Numbered from the stretch's first letter, positions 46,139 to 55,567 are shown. The stretch: DNA of 64,000 nt from Pseudomonas fragi (GCF_025426255.1 NZ_CP104861.1:3286001-3350000); one strand, 5' to 3'. The notes: generated by a model not told the origin, from the letters alone. Program-made: numbers and translations.

Positions 46139-47032
46139 TTACTGAACCACAACCCGCCTCCCACCCACTCGCCACCCCAACTGAATCCCTGCCGCGGCAA
46201 CCAAAATCGCCACAACACCCACCCATTGCAGCAACCCCAGCCGATGGCCAAAGGCAAACCAGTCGACAAAAATTGCAGCTATGGGGTAGATAAAGCTCAG
46301 TGCTCCGATCAGTGCCGTGGGCAGTTTCTGGATTGCTCCGTAGAGAAGTACGTACATCAAGCCGGTATGGACTACACCAAGAGTGAGTAAAGAACTCCAG
46401 GCCTGTGTGCCAGCTGGTAGCTCGCTGAAATTGGCCATTGGAGCCAGCAGCAGTACTCCGGTGCTGACCTGGATCAGCGCGATCAGGTGCGGCGGCACTC
46501 CGCGCAGACGTTTGATGATCAGTACGGCCACGGCATACATCAACGCTGCGCTCAATGCCAAGGCAATCCCCAGCAAGTACTGATTGCCGCTCTCCCCTTG
46601 CCCCTGATGAGCGCTGACGATGGCCAGCATTCCGACGAAGGACACCGCCAGCCAGGCCAGTTTTTGCAGGGTGATTTTTTCGCCGAGAAACAACGCCGCC
46701 AAACCAAGCAGAATAAACGGTTGGACGTTGTACACGGCGGTGCCGATGGCAATGGAGGCGCGTGAGTAGGAAGCAAACAACAGCACCCAGTTGGCGACGA
46801 TGGCCACTGCGCTCAGCACGATCAATCCAAAGGTATGGCGATTCAACAAACCGGGGCGCAGAAACCCCATCAGTCCACAGATCACCAGCAACGTGGCTGC
46901 ACCAAATACACAGCGCCAAAACACTACATCCAGCACCGCTTGCCCGGAGAGCAGAACCAGCCAGCCAATTGTCCCGGAGATCAACATGGCGGCGACCATT
47001 TCCAGCGAACCGCGTTGCACTGTCTTGTCCAT
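46139..47032 (-). CDS. EamA-family drug/metabolite exporter
   Basis: The product is 297 residues from the ATG at 47032, with ten hydrophobic segments in two EamA repeats. The pattern YSRASIAIGTAVYNVQPFILLGLAALFLGEKI ends the first repeat, and SFIYPIAAIFVDWFAFGHRL is in the second. Such proteins export amino acids or metabolites. It is divergent from an Lrp-type regulator 131 bases away, which probably controls it with its substrate as signal. Confidence 0.85.
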   Translation of the reverse strand: MDKTVQRGSLEMVAAMLISGTIGWLVLLSGQAVLDVVFWRCVFGAATLLVICGLMGFLRPGLLNRHTFGLIVLSAVAIVANWVLLFASYSRASIAIGTAVYNVQPFILLGLAALFLGEKITLQKLAWLAVSFVGMLAIVSAHQGQGESGNQYLLGIALALSAALMYAVAVLIIKRLRGVPPHLIALIQVSTGVLLLAPMANFSELPAGTQAWSSLLTLGVVHTGLMYVLLYGAIQKLPTALIGALSFIYPIAAIFVDWFAFGHRLGLLQWVGVVAILVAAAGIQLGWRVGGRRVVVQ

Positions 47033-47163
47033 AACTGCCCCCTTTAAAGTAGGAAACAGTATGGCAATCCCGACACAGGCAGCTCCATAATCCAAAAAAG
47101 GCGAGTCGGTATATTTGCCTTTAGTGTTGAGGCATTCTGCCGATTTTGCCTAAGGAGCAAGAA

Positions 47164-47601
47164 ATGAACGACGGGATTGATCAGCTTTTGATTAGTGCCT
47201 TGATGGAAGATTCACGTAGCTCCCTGAAGACCCTCGCTGGCATCAGCGGGTTGTCCTCGCCCAGCGTCGCCGAGCGGATACGCAAGCTGGAAGAGCGCAA
47301 AGTGATCACTGGTTATACCGTGGATATTGATCCCAAGGCATTCGGTTATCAGCTCCAGGCGATCATTCGGATTCGACCGCTACCCGGCCAGTTGCAGGAG
47401 GTAGAACGCCAGATCCAGAACACCCCGCAGTTCACCGAATGCGACAAGGTCACGGGGGAAGACTGCTTTATCGCCCGCCTGCATGTCCGTTCAATCGAGC
47501 AATTGGACAGCCTGCTCGATGACCTGAATGCATACGCCGAAACCAATACGGCGATTATCAAGAAGAGCCCGGTAAAGCGCCGCTTGCCGCCCATGGCATA
47601 A
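47164..47601 (+). CDS. Lrp/AsnC-family regulator of the adjacent exporter
   Basis: The product is 145 residues from the ATG at 47164, with AAGGAG seven bases upstream. The helix-turn-helix is LISALMEDSRSSLKTLAGISGLSSPSVAERIRKLEE, and the RAM domain follows (IIRIRPLPGQLQEVERQI). Its pairing with a divergent EamA exporter suggests an amino-acid-responsive exporter switch. It ends 2 bases before the convergent MocR gene. Confidence 0.88.
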   Translation: MNDGIDQLLISALMEDSRSSLKTLAGISGLSSPSVAERIRKLEERKVITGYTVDIDPKAFGYQLQAIIRIRPLPGQLQEVERQIQNTPQFTECDKVTGEDCFIARLHVRSIEQLDSLLDDLNAYAETNTAIIKKSPVKRRLPPMA

Positions 47602-47603
47602 GT

Positions 47604-48941
47604 TCACGCCCAGGCATGGGCCTCAACCACCCGCCTCACTTTTGCCAGGCCTTCACGCAGTGAAGCCATGCCCACCGATCCCAGCGCCAGCCTGATGGCA
47701 TGGGGTACATGGGCTGATGTCGCAAACGGCTGAGCGGTGGAGACCGATACTTGTTCGCGCAGTAATGCCGCCGCGACCTGATCCGCTCTAGCGTCCTCCG
47801 ATAAAGGCAGCCAGACAAAGTAGGACGAAGGGTGGCGAACAGTGTGCATCCCGGCCAATAGTTCGTCAGCGATAAGCTGCCGTGCTTGTGCGTCTTTGCG
47901 CTTCTGTGCTTCCAGGCGGCTTACAGTGCCATCGTCGAGCCAAGCGCTGGTGATCGCTGTCATCACGCCAGGTGCATTCCAGGCGGTGACCCGGATGATT
48001 CGTTCCAGAACCCCGACTTTTTCCGCAGGCGCGACGATAAAACCTACGCGCAAGCCTGCTGCGACACTTTTGGAAAATCCAGAAACGTAGACCGTCCTTT
48101 CCGGCGCCAATTCGGCCAAAGGTGTCGGAGGGTTTTCGACCAAAAACGCATAGGCCGCGTCTTCGATAATATGCAGGTCATGCTTGCGAGCAATCGCGAC
48201 CAACTGCTCTCGCTGCTCAAGGCTCATCACCCAACCCAACGGGTTATGCAAAGTCGGCATGCAATACACCGCACGCACCGAGCGGCTGCGACAAAGCTTG
48301 GCGAGGGCCTCCAGATCCGGGCCGCTTTCTGTGGTTGGAATCGGCAGGATTTCAAGATGCAATGCGAGCGCCAGAGCCTTGAAGCCTGGGTAGGTCAAGG
48401 CATCGACCGCGATCACATCGCCGGGCTGTAACAGTGCCATCAACGCCACGGTCAATCCGTGCTGCGCGCCATTGACGATTAATACCTGTTCGCCAGGTAC
48501 ATTCAGCCCGCACGCGCTCAAGTGCCGCGCCACCGATGCCCGCTCGTGCAAGCGGCCGCCATGGGGCTGGTAGCGTAACAACGACTCCAGGTCGCCAGAC
48601 AACGCCAATTGCCGCAAGGCGGTGCGCAGCATGTCGGCCTGGCCAGGCAAGGAGGGATAGTTGTAGTTGAGGTCGAGCATCCCGGCTGTCACGTCGGGCT
48701 GGTCGATACCATGACCGGGAGGCAACGAGGTCTCCCTGACAAAGGTGCCACGCCCGGTTTCTCCGCTGACCAGTCCCATGGCCTCAAGTTCTGCATAAAC
48801 CCGGCTTGCCGTGACCAGCGCCAACCCTTCGCTGGCGGCAAGCTGGCGGTGAGTGGGCAAGCGCGTGCCCGGAGGCAATCGCCCTGAGCGGATATCAACT
48901 GCAAATGCGTCAACCAGCGACTTGTAGCGGGATCGAGACAT
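47604..48941 (-). CDS. MocR-type regulator (GntR helix-turn-helix fused to aminotransferase domain)
   Basis: The product is 445 residues from the ATG at 48941 (MSRSRYKSLVDAFAVDIRSG). An ATG 12 codons upstream is possible. The GntR domain has LPPGTRLPTHRQLAASEGLALVTASRVYAELEAMGLV. The rest is a fold-I aminotransferase-like domain with PLP Lys in VSGFSKSVAAGLRVGF. MocR proteins sense PLP or amino compounds. It is divergent from an EamA exporter and is likely its regulator. Confidence 0.92.
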   Translation of the reverse strand: MSRSRYKSLVDAFAVDIRSGRLPPGTRLPTHRQLAASEGLALVTASRVYAELEAMGLVSGETGRGTFVRETSLPPGHGIDQPDVTAGMLDLNYNYPSLPGQADMLRTALRQLALSGDLESLLRYQPHGGRLHERASVARHLSACGLNVPGEQVLIVNGAQHGLTVALMALLQPGDVIAVDALTYPGFKALALALHLEILPIPTTESGPDLEALAKLCRSRSVRAVYCMPTLHNPLGWVMSLEQREQLVAIARKHDLHIIEDAAYAFLVENPPTPLAELAPERTVYVSGFSKSVAAGLRVGFIVAPAEKVGVLERIIRVTAWNAPGVMTAITSAWLDDGTVSRLEAQKRKDAQARQLIADELLAGMHTVRHPSSYFVWLPLSEDARADQVAAALLREQVSVSTAQPFATSAHVPHAIRLALGSVGMASLREGLAKVRRVVEAHAWA

Positions 48942-49039
48942 CGGGCTTTGTATCCATGACAATATTTTGATTGTCATTAATCATCAGCCATAGGATGTGC
49001 TGCATGCAATCCCCCGATCAGCCTTGAGTGTGAGACTCG

Positions 49040-49936
49040 ATGGAACGTACCTCAAACCTGCAAAACCCCACCTCTGAAAAGAACCTGAGCGGCTGGATCA
49101 ACGGGTTTATCGGCGTGGTTATTTTCAGCGCTTCACTGCCCGCGACCAAGGTGGCGGTGCTGGAGTTTGATCCGGTGTTTCTGACCCTGGCACGCGCCAG
49201 TATTGCCGGTGTGCTTGCGTTAGCCTTGCTTGGGCTGTTCAAGGCCAGACGGCCGCAGCGCATCCATCTGCTACCCCTGCTGATCGTGGCCTCTGGCGTG
49301 GTAATCGGCTTCCCCCTGCTGACAGCGCTAGCCCTGCAACATGTGACATCGGCACATACCATTGTGTTTCTGGGCCTGTTACCACTTTCCACAGCAGCTT
49401 TCGCTGTAATGCGCGGAGGGGAACGACCCAGGCCAGCATTCTGGTTGTTTTCAGTCCTGGGCAGCGCTTTTGTGGTGGGCTACGCCTTCTCCCAGGGCCT
49501 TACGGCTGCCCCCGAAGGTGACATCCTGATGCTGCTGGCAGTGCTGATATGTGGCCTTGGTTATGCCGAAGGAGCCAAGCTGTCCCGCACGCTGGGCGGT
49601 TGGCAGGTGATTTCCTGGGCACTGGTGCTCTCGCTACCGCTGATGGCACCACTGGCATGGCTGTGGGCCCCCACTTCATTCACAGGCATCAGCCCTCCCG
49701 CCTGGTTTGGCTTGGCCTACATATCAGTCTTCAGCATGTTGATTGGTTTTGTATTTTGGTATCGAGGGCTGGCCCAAGGCGGGATTGCTGCAGTTGGCCA
49801 GCTTCAACTTCTGCAACCTTTTTTTGGATTGGCGCTGGCAGCCACAGTGCTGCATGAAACAGTAAGCATGGGCATGTTTGGCGTTACTGCGGTGGTGATT
49901 ATGTGTGTGATTGCGGCCAGGAAGTTTGCCCGCTAA
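49040..49936 (+). CDS. EamA-family transporter controlled by MocR-type regulator
   Basis: The product is 298 residues with ten hydrophobic segments. IGVVIFSASLPATKVAVLEFDPVFLTLARASIAG begins the first EamA repeat, and LAYISVFSMLIGFVFWYRGLAQGG lies in the second. Export of an amino acid or related amine is likely. The 98-base divergent gap with the MocR gene is the shared control region. It ends overlapping a convergent lipoprotein gene by 4 bases. Confidence 0.87.
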   Translation: MERTSNLQNPTSEKNLSGWINGFIGVVIFSASLPATKVAVLEFDPVFLTLARASIAGVLALALLGLFKARRPQRIHLLPLLIVASGVVIGFPLLTALALQHVTSAHTIVFLGLLPLSTAAFAVMRGGERPRPAFWLFSVLGSAFVVGYAFSQGLTAAPEGDILMLLAVLICGLGYAEGAKLSRTLGGWQVISWALVLSLPLMAPLAWLWAPTSFTGISPPAWFGLAYISVFSMLIGFVFWYRGLAQGGIAAVGQLQLLQPFFGLALAATVLHETVSMGMFGVTAVVIMCVIAARKFAR

Positions 49937-50112
49937 CGGTTTATACGCGCAGCCGCTGAATTGGCTCTTTTGATTCTGTCGCCGCGCGACTTTTTATCGT
50001 AGGCCTCCTGAGCGTGCATGACACTCCCCGCCGCGTGAATCCAATCACTGGCAGTACAACCGGTGAGACCGAAACTAAACACAAGCACCATCACTGAAAA
50101 AACATGCGTCAC
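49933..50112 (-). CDS. Small lipoprotein
   Basis: Fifty-nine residues from a GTG at 50112, with TAAGGTG eight bases upstream. The start is chosen over the ATG seven codons on because it gives a full lipoprotein signal (THVFSVMVLVFSFGLTGC). The mature part is about 41 residues, basic and helical (ASDWIHAAGSVMHAQEAYDKKSRGDRIKRAN). No family is recognised. Only the lipobox and the ribosome site support the call. Confidence 0.6.
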   Translation of the reverse strand: MTHVFSVMVLVFSFGLTGCTASDWIHAAGSVMHAQEAYDKKSRGDRIKRANSAAARINR

Positions 50113-50309
50113 AACATCACACCTTAGTTCACATATATCAAACGTAACGACGCTCAATTTTAGATTAAAAATTAAGCTTTCAATATAACCATTCTACCCA
50201 TTAAATGCCTCACCGTACCTTACTCACAATACCTCCCCGCCTTAAAACACCTTACTCAAACTTACTTTCAACTTTTGAGCACCCCAAACAAACGACCCAA
50301 CGAGACGGA

Positions 50310-50323
50310 TAGGAAATTTCCTA
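50310..50323. promoter_or_regulatory. Perfect palindrome upstream of the CadC-like gene
   Basis: TAGGAAATTTCCTA is fully self-complementary over 14 bases and lies 69 bases before the ATG at 50392, in AT-rich DNA. It may be an operator for the winged-helix regulator itself. The gap 50113-50391 holds no other gene. Confidence 0.45.
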
Positions 50324-50391
50324 CAAGCAGACTTGACTCATAGCGTACCTCTATGATCTTCTTGTACAGGAAAATATCAAAGGTACATAAG

Positions 50392-51270
50392 ATGCAGGGC
50401 GACCGTGAAACTTCAACAGCATTAACTACGGTCAAATGCACCTATGATCATGAGAAGCTTTTACTGCGTAACTCTCCCCTGCAAACTACCCTCACCAGCA
50501 ATGAAGGCCATTTGCTATTAGCCCTGATCGAGGGCGTGACTGACAAAGAAGATTTAATCCGACGCGTCTGGGGAGATCGTGGTCTGATCGTATCGGACAG
50601 CAGTTACTACAAGGCGCTTCACACCCTCAGGCATTATCTCTCGGAAGTTGGACTCGACAGATCCGTGTTAAAAACATTGCCCCGACGCGGCGTTGTTTTG
50701 TTATTAACAATAGAAAAAACATCCAGTGAAAATAACGCCGATACGCATGGGCATGAACCTCCATACGAACTGCCCGATAACACGGCGACCGAGAGTTGCC
50801 CAAACGTCAGCGAAACATCGCCTTCAGCCCCAATAACAGCAGCGCTTGAAAATGACAACACGGTCACAACGCCAGCAACCATGGAACATCCCCCAACTGC
50901 CTCACCGCCCCCACCCAGAACTATTAGAAAACACTTTGTCAGAAAACATCTTTTTTACCTGGCACTGTTCTTAGGCATTGCCCTGCCCGCCTATTATGCT
51001 TTCATGCTTTTTAGTAAACCTGTCCAACTCGAACGGTGGCGGCTTTTATCGGACACCGGACAATCGAAGCTGTTTGTCGAACTGGGGGATAAAACCGCCC
51101 TTGGCGATATCGTTTCCGGCATGGCTATATTTGGTCCCTCTGCGGGCACGTCCGGGACTAACTATTATGTTAAAAAAACCTTGTCTGAACTTTTAGTCAG
51201 CTGCGAAAAGCCGGAAAGTAAAGGAGAGGCGTTATGTACAAATTACCTCATCATCGAACAAAAAAAATAA
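50392..51270 (+). CDS. CadC-like membrane-bound winged-helix regulator
   Basis: The product is 292 residues from the ATG at 50392. An OmpR/CadC-type winged helix lies at about 15-105 (LTSNEGHLLLALIEGVTDKEDLIRRVWG, then SSYYKALHTLRHYLSEV and LKTLPRRGVVLL). A Pro/Thr/Asn-rich linker follows. One membrane segment (HLFYLALFLGIALPAYYAFML, about 197-217) leads to a periplasmic tail of about 75 residues with two Cys. It should sense a periplasmic signal and bind DNA directly. It overlaps the FidL-like gene by 37 bases. Confidence 0.85.
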   Translation: MQGDRETSTALTTVKCTYDHEKLLLRNSPLQTTLTSNEGHLLLALIEGVTDKEDLIRRVWGDRGLIVSDSSYYKALHTLRHYLSEVGLDRSVLKTLPRRGVVLLLTIEKTSSENNADTHGHEPPYELPDNTATESCPNVSETSPSAPITAALENDNTVTTPATMEHPPTASPPPPRTIRKHFVRKHLFYLALFLGIALPAYYAFMLFSKPVQLERWRLLSDTGQSKLFVELGDKTALGDIVSGMAIFGPSAGTSGTNYYVKKTLSELLVSCEKPESKGEALCTNYLIIEQKK

Positions 51271-51728
51271 CCCTATGGCTGAGCCTGGCCTCTATCATGG
51301 TGTTTGGCACGCTGATCGCCCTGCAGGCTTACACCTACCATGAGGACACGCCTCAGGCGCAGTGCTACGCCTCTATCGATTTTGTCTACTCGTCAGATGA
51401 TGGCCTGCGCTGGACCGGCAAAGGTGATATGTCCATCAATATGGACGCAGGTGAAATATACCTTTACTTCAACCTGAAAAACCCGGAACAGCAATCATTT
51501 TTATACAATCGCAGGCTCCAGGTTAACTTTGAGAAACTGGACACCTCCCGCTTCTTGTTTAAAACCCTGAGCGCAACCGTTTTTGAAAGCGACAACAGCA
51601 GCAAGCATGCACTTTTTATGCGCCGCGGACTGGAAGGTGGGCTAATAACTTTTTCACGATTCTCTGATGTCGAGTATTACTACAACATCAACAATATTCT
51701 GACGGGTGTTTGCCACGTTCCAACCTGA
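51234..51728 (+). CDS. FidL-like membrane protein
   Basis: The product is 164 residues with GGAG seven bases upstream. An N-terminal membrane anchor (ITLWLSLASIMVFGTLIALQAY) and a periplasmic domain rich in aromatic strands (QCYASIDFVYSSDDGLRWTGKGDMSINMDAGEIYLYFNL) end in TGVCHVP. The two outer cysteines could pair. This shape, next to a CadC-like regulator, matches FidL-type proteins, which are thought to act with that regulator as periplasmic partner. The function is not established. Confidence 0.75.
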   Translation: MYKLPHHRTKKITLWLSLASIMVFGTLIALQAYTYHEDTPQAQCYASIDFVYSSDDGLRWTGKGDMSINMDAGEIYLYFNLKNPEQQSFLYNRRLQVNFEKLDTSRFLFKTLSATVFESDNSSKHALFMRRGLEGGLITFSRFSDVEYYYNINNILTGVCHVPT

Positions 51729-52200
51729 GTGCTGTTGTGCACGGGTACCCATATGCCCCTACCCACTTGGTCTCCCGTTTAAATTCGCGCCGAACAAACA
51801 ATGAGAAACCACTGACATCACCAGAGTCATAGAGCGAAATATCCTCGGTTCTTGCCTTGGCCAGAACCCGCAGCAAGCGCCTGATCACTTCAGTGACTTT
51901 GAAAAACTCCATATTTGAGGAGGTGACAAACGTCACCACATTGGTCAGTGCCAGGCTGTACTGCGCAAACACCACCAGCGGTGGGTAGGTCCCGCACCGG
52001 CAAATATGAGCGGCTATCTGGCGGACCACATTATCCCGATCACTGACGTTCAGCAGGCGACCTTTGCGGGTCAGCACATCGAGAAACCGCAAGGCATTAC
52101 GAAAGTCGACATTTCTGAATTCCGCTGTTCCCTGAACAGCCTGGGCAGCTTTAAAAGCGAAGTCTCTACCCACGATGGGTACTGCGTTCAGTGAAACCAT
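51688..52200 (-). CDS. Unrecognised protein convergent with the FidL-like gene
   Basis: The product is 170 residues on the minus strand, mainly strands and helices without signal or membrane segment (FVTSSNMEFFKVTEVIRRLLRVLAKARTEDISLYD, then SGFSLFVRREFKRETKWVGAYGY). Four cysteines occur, two in AHICRCGTYPP. It overlaps the end of the FidL-like gene by 41 bases and has only a weak ribosome site. No better frame fills the 711-base gap. I do not recognise a family, and it could be a chance frame. Confidence 0.5.
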   Translation of the reverse strand: MVSLNAVPIVGRDFAFKAAQAVQGTAEFRNVDFRNALRFLDVLTRKGRLLNVSDRDNVVRQIAAHICRCGTYPPLVVFAQYSLALTNVVTFVTSSNMEFFKVTEVIRRLLRVLAKARTEDISLYDSGDVSGFSLFVRREFKRETKWVGAYGYPCTTALRLERGKHPSEYC

Positions 52201-52439
52201 GCTTCAACATCCGGGGCAAATTCCAGTTCAATAGTCACATAGCCTTGCCCCCTCAACCTGCCAGCAACCTTATATAGGTTTCCTCATTCTTACTTTTCCT
52301 TACCCCACCTGAAAGCCACGGCCTGCGGGTGTTGCTCGTGGCCTTGAGAGGCTAATATTGGCTCATGCGTTCGCTGTACTCCAGGCGCGAACTCTTGCCT
52401 TGAGCGTATTTTATCCGGCTGAATTTCGCAGGAATTTCC

Positions 52440-54047
52440 ATGAATCGCGCAATACGTTATTCCTCGAAAAAAGTCATTTTGATTGCTCTTGCCATCGGCC
52501 TTTTGCCCATAGTGCTGGGGACTCTTCTGGTCTACCTGAAGACGAGTTCTGACTTGTCGCGCACATCAGACAATGCCGCTCACGAGGCATCCAGACAGAT
52601 AACAGTCATGTTGAATGAGGCAGAGGCGGCAGCCAATGAACTGATCAACATCGCAGGAGTGCCCTGCTCTGAAGTTGCCAAGGAGTTACGGGAAGCCGTC
52701 GCCACCTACCGCTTCTTGCGTGCAACAAACCTGGCCATGGACAATCAGGTTTATTGCAGCTCTTTATATGGCACAGATGTAAACCTGACCGTGAACCCAC
52801 AAAACTACTTGCGTGGCCGTTTACGCCTGGTTGACCAGGCCAGCCCCGGGCCCAAGACATCAGTGCTTATATTAAGGGTTCAACATGGCACTAAAAGCGT
52901 TCTGGTGGGCATCGATGGCAGACATATTCAAGATGCCTTGCACCTGATCAATAAACACAGCAATTTGTCACTTCAAGTCGGTAACACCTGGATGACTCAG
53001 TATGGGATAACCCATACACCGCCCTATAAAGACTTTCCAACAGCCCCCAAAACCTTACTCTCCAATGAATACGGTTTCACCGTCTATGCGGCCTACCCGG
53101 CAGGCACATTGGTAAAGCATACGTTCGATACCTATTCGGTACTTCTCGGGCTGTTGTTGGCATTGGGCATATTTACCGGGCTACTGACCTACTGGATGCT
53201 TGGCCGCGTACTGGCACCGAGCATGGAACTTCAGCGCGCTTTGTCGGCTGATGAATTCATTCCCTTTTTACAGCCAGTTATTTCTTCAACCTCCGGCAAA
53301 TGGGTGGGCTGCGAAGTTCTGATCAGATGGAACCACCCTCATGAAGGAATCATTGCGCCTAACAGTTTTATTCCGCTGGCCGAACGTTCCAACTTGATTA
53401 TTGCCATGACCCGACGCCTGATGCACAAGACTGCACAGCAACTGGCACCTTATGCGTCAAGGCTGGAACAGCCCTTTCATGTGGGATTTAATGTCTCGGC
53501 CAAGCATTTTGAAAATTTTGATTTGGTCGATGACTGCATTCTATTTTTGCGGGCATTCAAACCTGGCGCGATCATCATGGTGTTGGAAATGACCGAGCGA
53601 GAACTTATAAAACCAACGCCCACCGCGCTGCAGCTGATTGAAAGGCTCCACGACCTTGGTGTAAAAATTGCCCTTGATGATTTTGGCACCGGCCATTCCA
53701 GCCTGAGCTACTTGCAGCGTTTCAAGGTCGACTTCATCAAGATAGATCAGAGTTTTATTTCAATGATCGGGGCCGATGCCCTGTCGGTGCACATCCTTGA
53801 CTCCATACTGGACCTGGCCCTCAAACTGGATTTGCAGGTTCTGGCCGAGGGTATTGAGACCGAAGAACAGCGCGACTATCTGGGTGCGTGCGGCGTGGAC
53901 TTTATGCAGGGCTACTTCTACGCCAAGCCCATGCCCATCGACGATTTTTTAAGCACCCTACTGGATAAGACCAGCCTCTCGAAAAAAACAGCCTGGGTAG
54001 ACAACCCCGGTTCGACGGCAACATGCCCGGCGTCCGCACAGCCCTGA
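52440..54047 (+). CDS. CSS-motif cyclic-di-GMP phosphodiesterase (EAL)
   Basis: The product is 535 residues with AGGAA before the ATG. A first membrane segment (about 11-33), a periplasmic CSS domain with QVYCSSLYG near residue 105 and an earlier Cys (VPCSEV), a second membrane segment (about 228-250), then the EAL domain. The signature Glu is in EVLIRWNHP. Metal and catalytic residues are seen in EMTERELI, DDFGTGHSSLSYL, DFIKIDQSFI and VLAEGIETEEQ. It should hydrolyse c-di-GMP, controlled by the periplasmic disulfide state as in PdeB/PdeC-like enzymes. Confidence 0.93.
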   Translation: MNRAIRYSSKKVILIALAIGLLPIVLGTLLVYLKTSSDLSRTSDNAAHEASRQITVMLNEAEAAANELINIAGVPCSEVAKELREAVATYRFLRATNLAMDNQVYCSSLYGTDVNLTVNPQNYLRGRLRLVDQASPGPKTSVLILRVQHGTKSVLVGIDGRHIQDALHLINKHSNLSLQVGNTWMTQYGITHTPPYKDFPTAPKTLLSNEYGFTVYAAYPAGTLVKHTFDTYSVLLGLLLALGIFTGLLTYWMLGRVLAPSMELQRALSADEFIPFLQPVISSTSGKWVGCEVLIRWNHPHEGIIAPNSFIPLAERSNLIIAMTRRLMHKTAQQLAPYASRLEQPFHVGFNVSAKHFENFDLVDDCILFLRAFKPGAIIMVLEMTERELIKPTPTALQLIERLHDLGVKIALDDFGTGHSSLSYLQRFKVDFIKIDQSFISMIGADALSVHILDSILDLALKLDLQVLAEGIETEEQRDYLGACGVDFMQGYFYAKPMPIDDFLSTLLDKTSLSKKTAWVDNPGSTATCPASAQP

Positions 54048-54166
54048 TCAAGCTTGCCTGGCAAGGGACAAGTCGGTGCTGACTATGCCGATGACACTTT
54101 TGGAGCGAATCGATTTAGCTGCCGCCTCGATAATCACGACTTACTGATGACAGGTCGAGGTTCAGC

Positions 54167-55504
54167 ATGACAAGCGCGTCTACAGAGCAAGTCAGCCCGA
54201 AAACGCTGAGAAAGGTAATTGTCGCCGCCGCCATCGGTAATTTTGTCGAATGGTTCGACTTCGCCGTCTATGGCTTTCTGGCCACGACCATTGCCCAGCA
54301 ATTTTTCCCCAGCGGCGATTCCGGTGCCGCGTTACTCAAGACCTTCGCGGTGTTTGCCGTGGCCTTCGCGTTTCGGCCTCTGGGCGGGATTTTCTTCGGC
54401 ATGCTGGGCGACAGAATCGGCCGCAAACGCACCCTGGCGATGACCATTTTGCTGATGGCCGGGGCCACAACCTTGATCGGTGTGCTGCCTACGTATGCGG
54501 CTATAGGGGTCGTGGCACCAATTCTTCTGACCCTGATCCGTTGCGCCCAGGGCTTTTCCGCAGGCGGTGAATACGCAGGGGCCTGTGCCTACCTGATGGA
54601 GCACGCGCCCAACGATAAAAGGGCCTGGTATGGCAGCTTTCTGCCAGTGTCGACATTTTCCGCTTTTGCAGCCGCCGCTGTGGTGGCCTACGCCCTTGAG
54701 GCGTCATTATCGGCCGAGGCCATGGGCAGTTGGGGTTGGCGCCTGCCGTTCCTGATTGCAGCGCCGTTGGGGCTGGTGGGGCTTTACCTGCGCTGGAAGC
54801 TGGATGAAACCCCGGCGTTCCAGGCGGTGAAGGAGGAACATGCAGTTGCCCACTCCCCACTCAAGGAAACCTTGCGCAACCATGGCGCGGCAATTTGCTG
54901 CCTGGGGGCCTTTGTGTCACTGACAGCGCTGTCGTTTTATATGTTTACCACCTACTTCGCGACCTATCTGCAAGTCGCAGGCGGTCTGAGTCGCGCTACC
55001 GCATTGCTGGTGTCACTGATTGCCCTGATCTTCGCCGCCGCAATATGCCCGCTGGCAGGGTTGTTCTCGGATCGCGTCGGGCGGCGGGCGACAGTGGTGA
55101 CGGCATGCGCCCTGCTGATTGTCGCGGTGTATCCGTCGTTCCTGATGGCAAGTTCCGGTGGGTTCGCGGCGTCCATCGTCGGGGTCATGTTGCTGGCGAT
55201 TGGCGCGGTGTTGTGCGGCGTGGTAACCGCAGCCCTACTCTCGGAAACCTTTCCTACCCGCACCCGTTACACCGCCTCAGCCATCACCTACAACATGGCC
55301 TACACCCTGTTCGGCGGCACCGCACCGTTGGTAGCAACATGGTTGATCAGCACCACCGGCAGCAACCTGTCGCCGGCGTTCTATCTGATTGCAGTTGCAC
55401 TGCTCGCCCTGGTTGGTGGCCTGGCGTTGCCCGAGACGTCACGGATATCCCTGCATGATGTTGCGCCCCAGGGCAAAGGGGCAAGAGTGGCTGCGGCGCT
55501 CTGA
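54167..55504 (+). CDS. MHS-family major facilitator transporter
   Basis: The product is 445 residues with twelve membrane segments. The metabolite:H+ symporter pattern is clear: NFVEWFDFAVYGFLATTIAQQFFP at the start, GDRIGRKRTLAMTILLMAGATTLIGVLPTY in the 2-3 loop and RCAQGFSAGGEYAGACAYLMEHAP. Relatives carry citrate, 2-oxoglutarate, proline/betaine or shikimate. The substrate is unknown. It stands alone with GAGG at its start. Confidence 0.9.
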   Translation: MTSASTEQVSPKTLRKVIVAAAIGNFVEWFDFAVYGFLATTIAQQFFPSGDSGAALLKTFAVFAVAFAFRPLGGIFFGMLGDRIGRKRTLAMTILLMAGATTLIGVLPTYAAIGVVAPILLTLIRCAQGFSAGGEYAGACAYLMEHAPNDKRAWYGSFLPVSTFSAFAAAAVVAYALEASLSAEAMGSWGWRLPFLIAAPLGLVGLYLRWKLDETPAFQAVKEEHAVAHSPLKETLRNHGAAICCLGAFVSLTALSFYMFTTYFATYLQVAGGLSRATALLVSLIALIFAAAICPLAGLFSDRVGRRATVVTACALLIVAVYPSFLMASSGGFAASIVGVMLLAIGAVLCGVVTAALLSETFPTRTRYTASAITYNMAYTLFGGTAPLVATWLISTTGSNLSPAFYLIAVALLALVGGLALPETSRISLHDVAPQGKGARVAAAL

Positions 55505-55567
55505 AGGGCTGAGTAGCCGTTAACCGTGCTTCTGTGAGAGCCAGCCTGCGCGCGATGTGCTTGAGAC

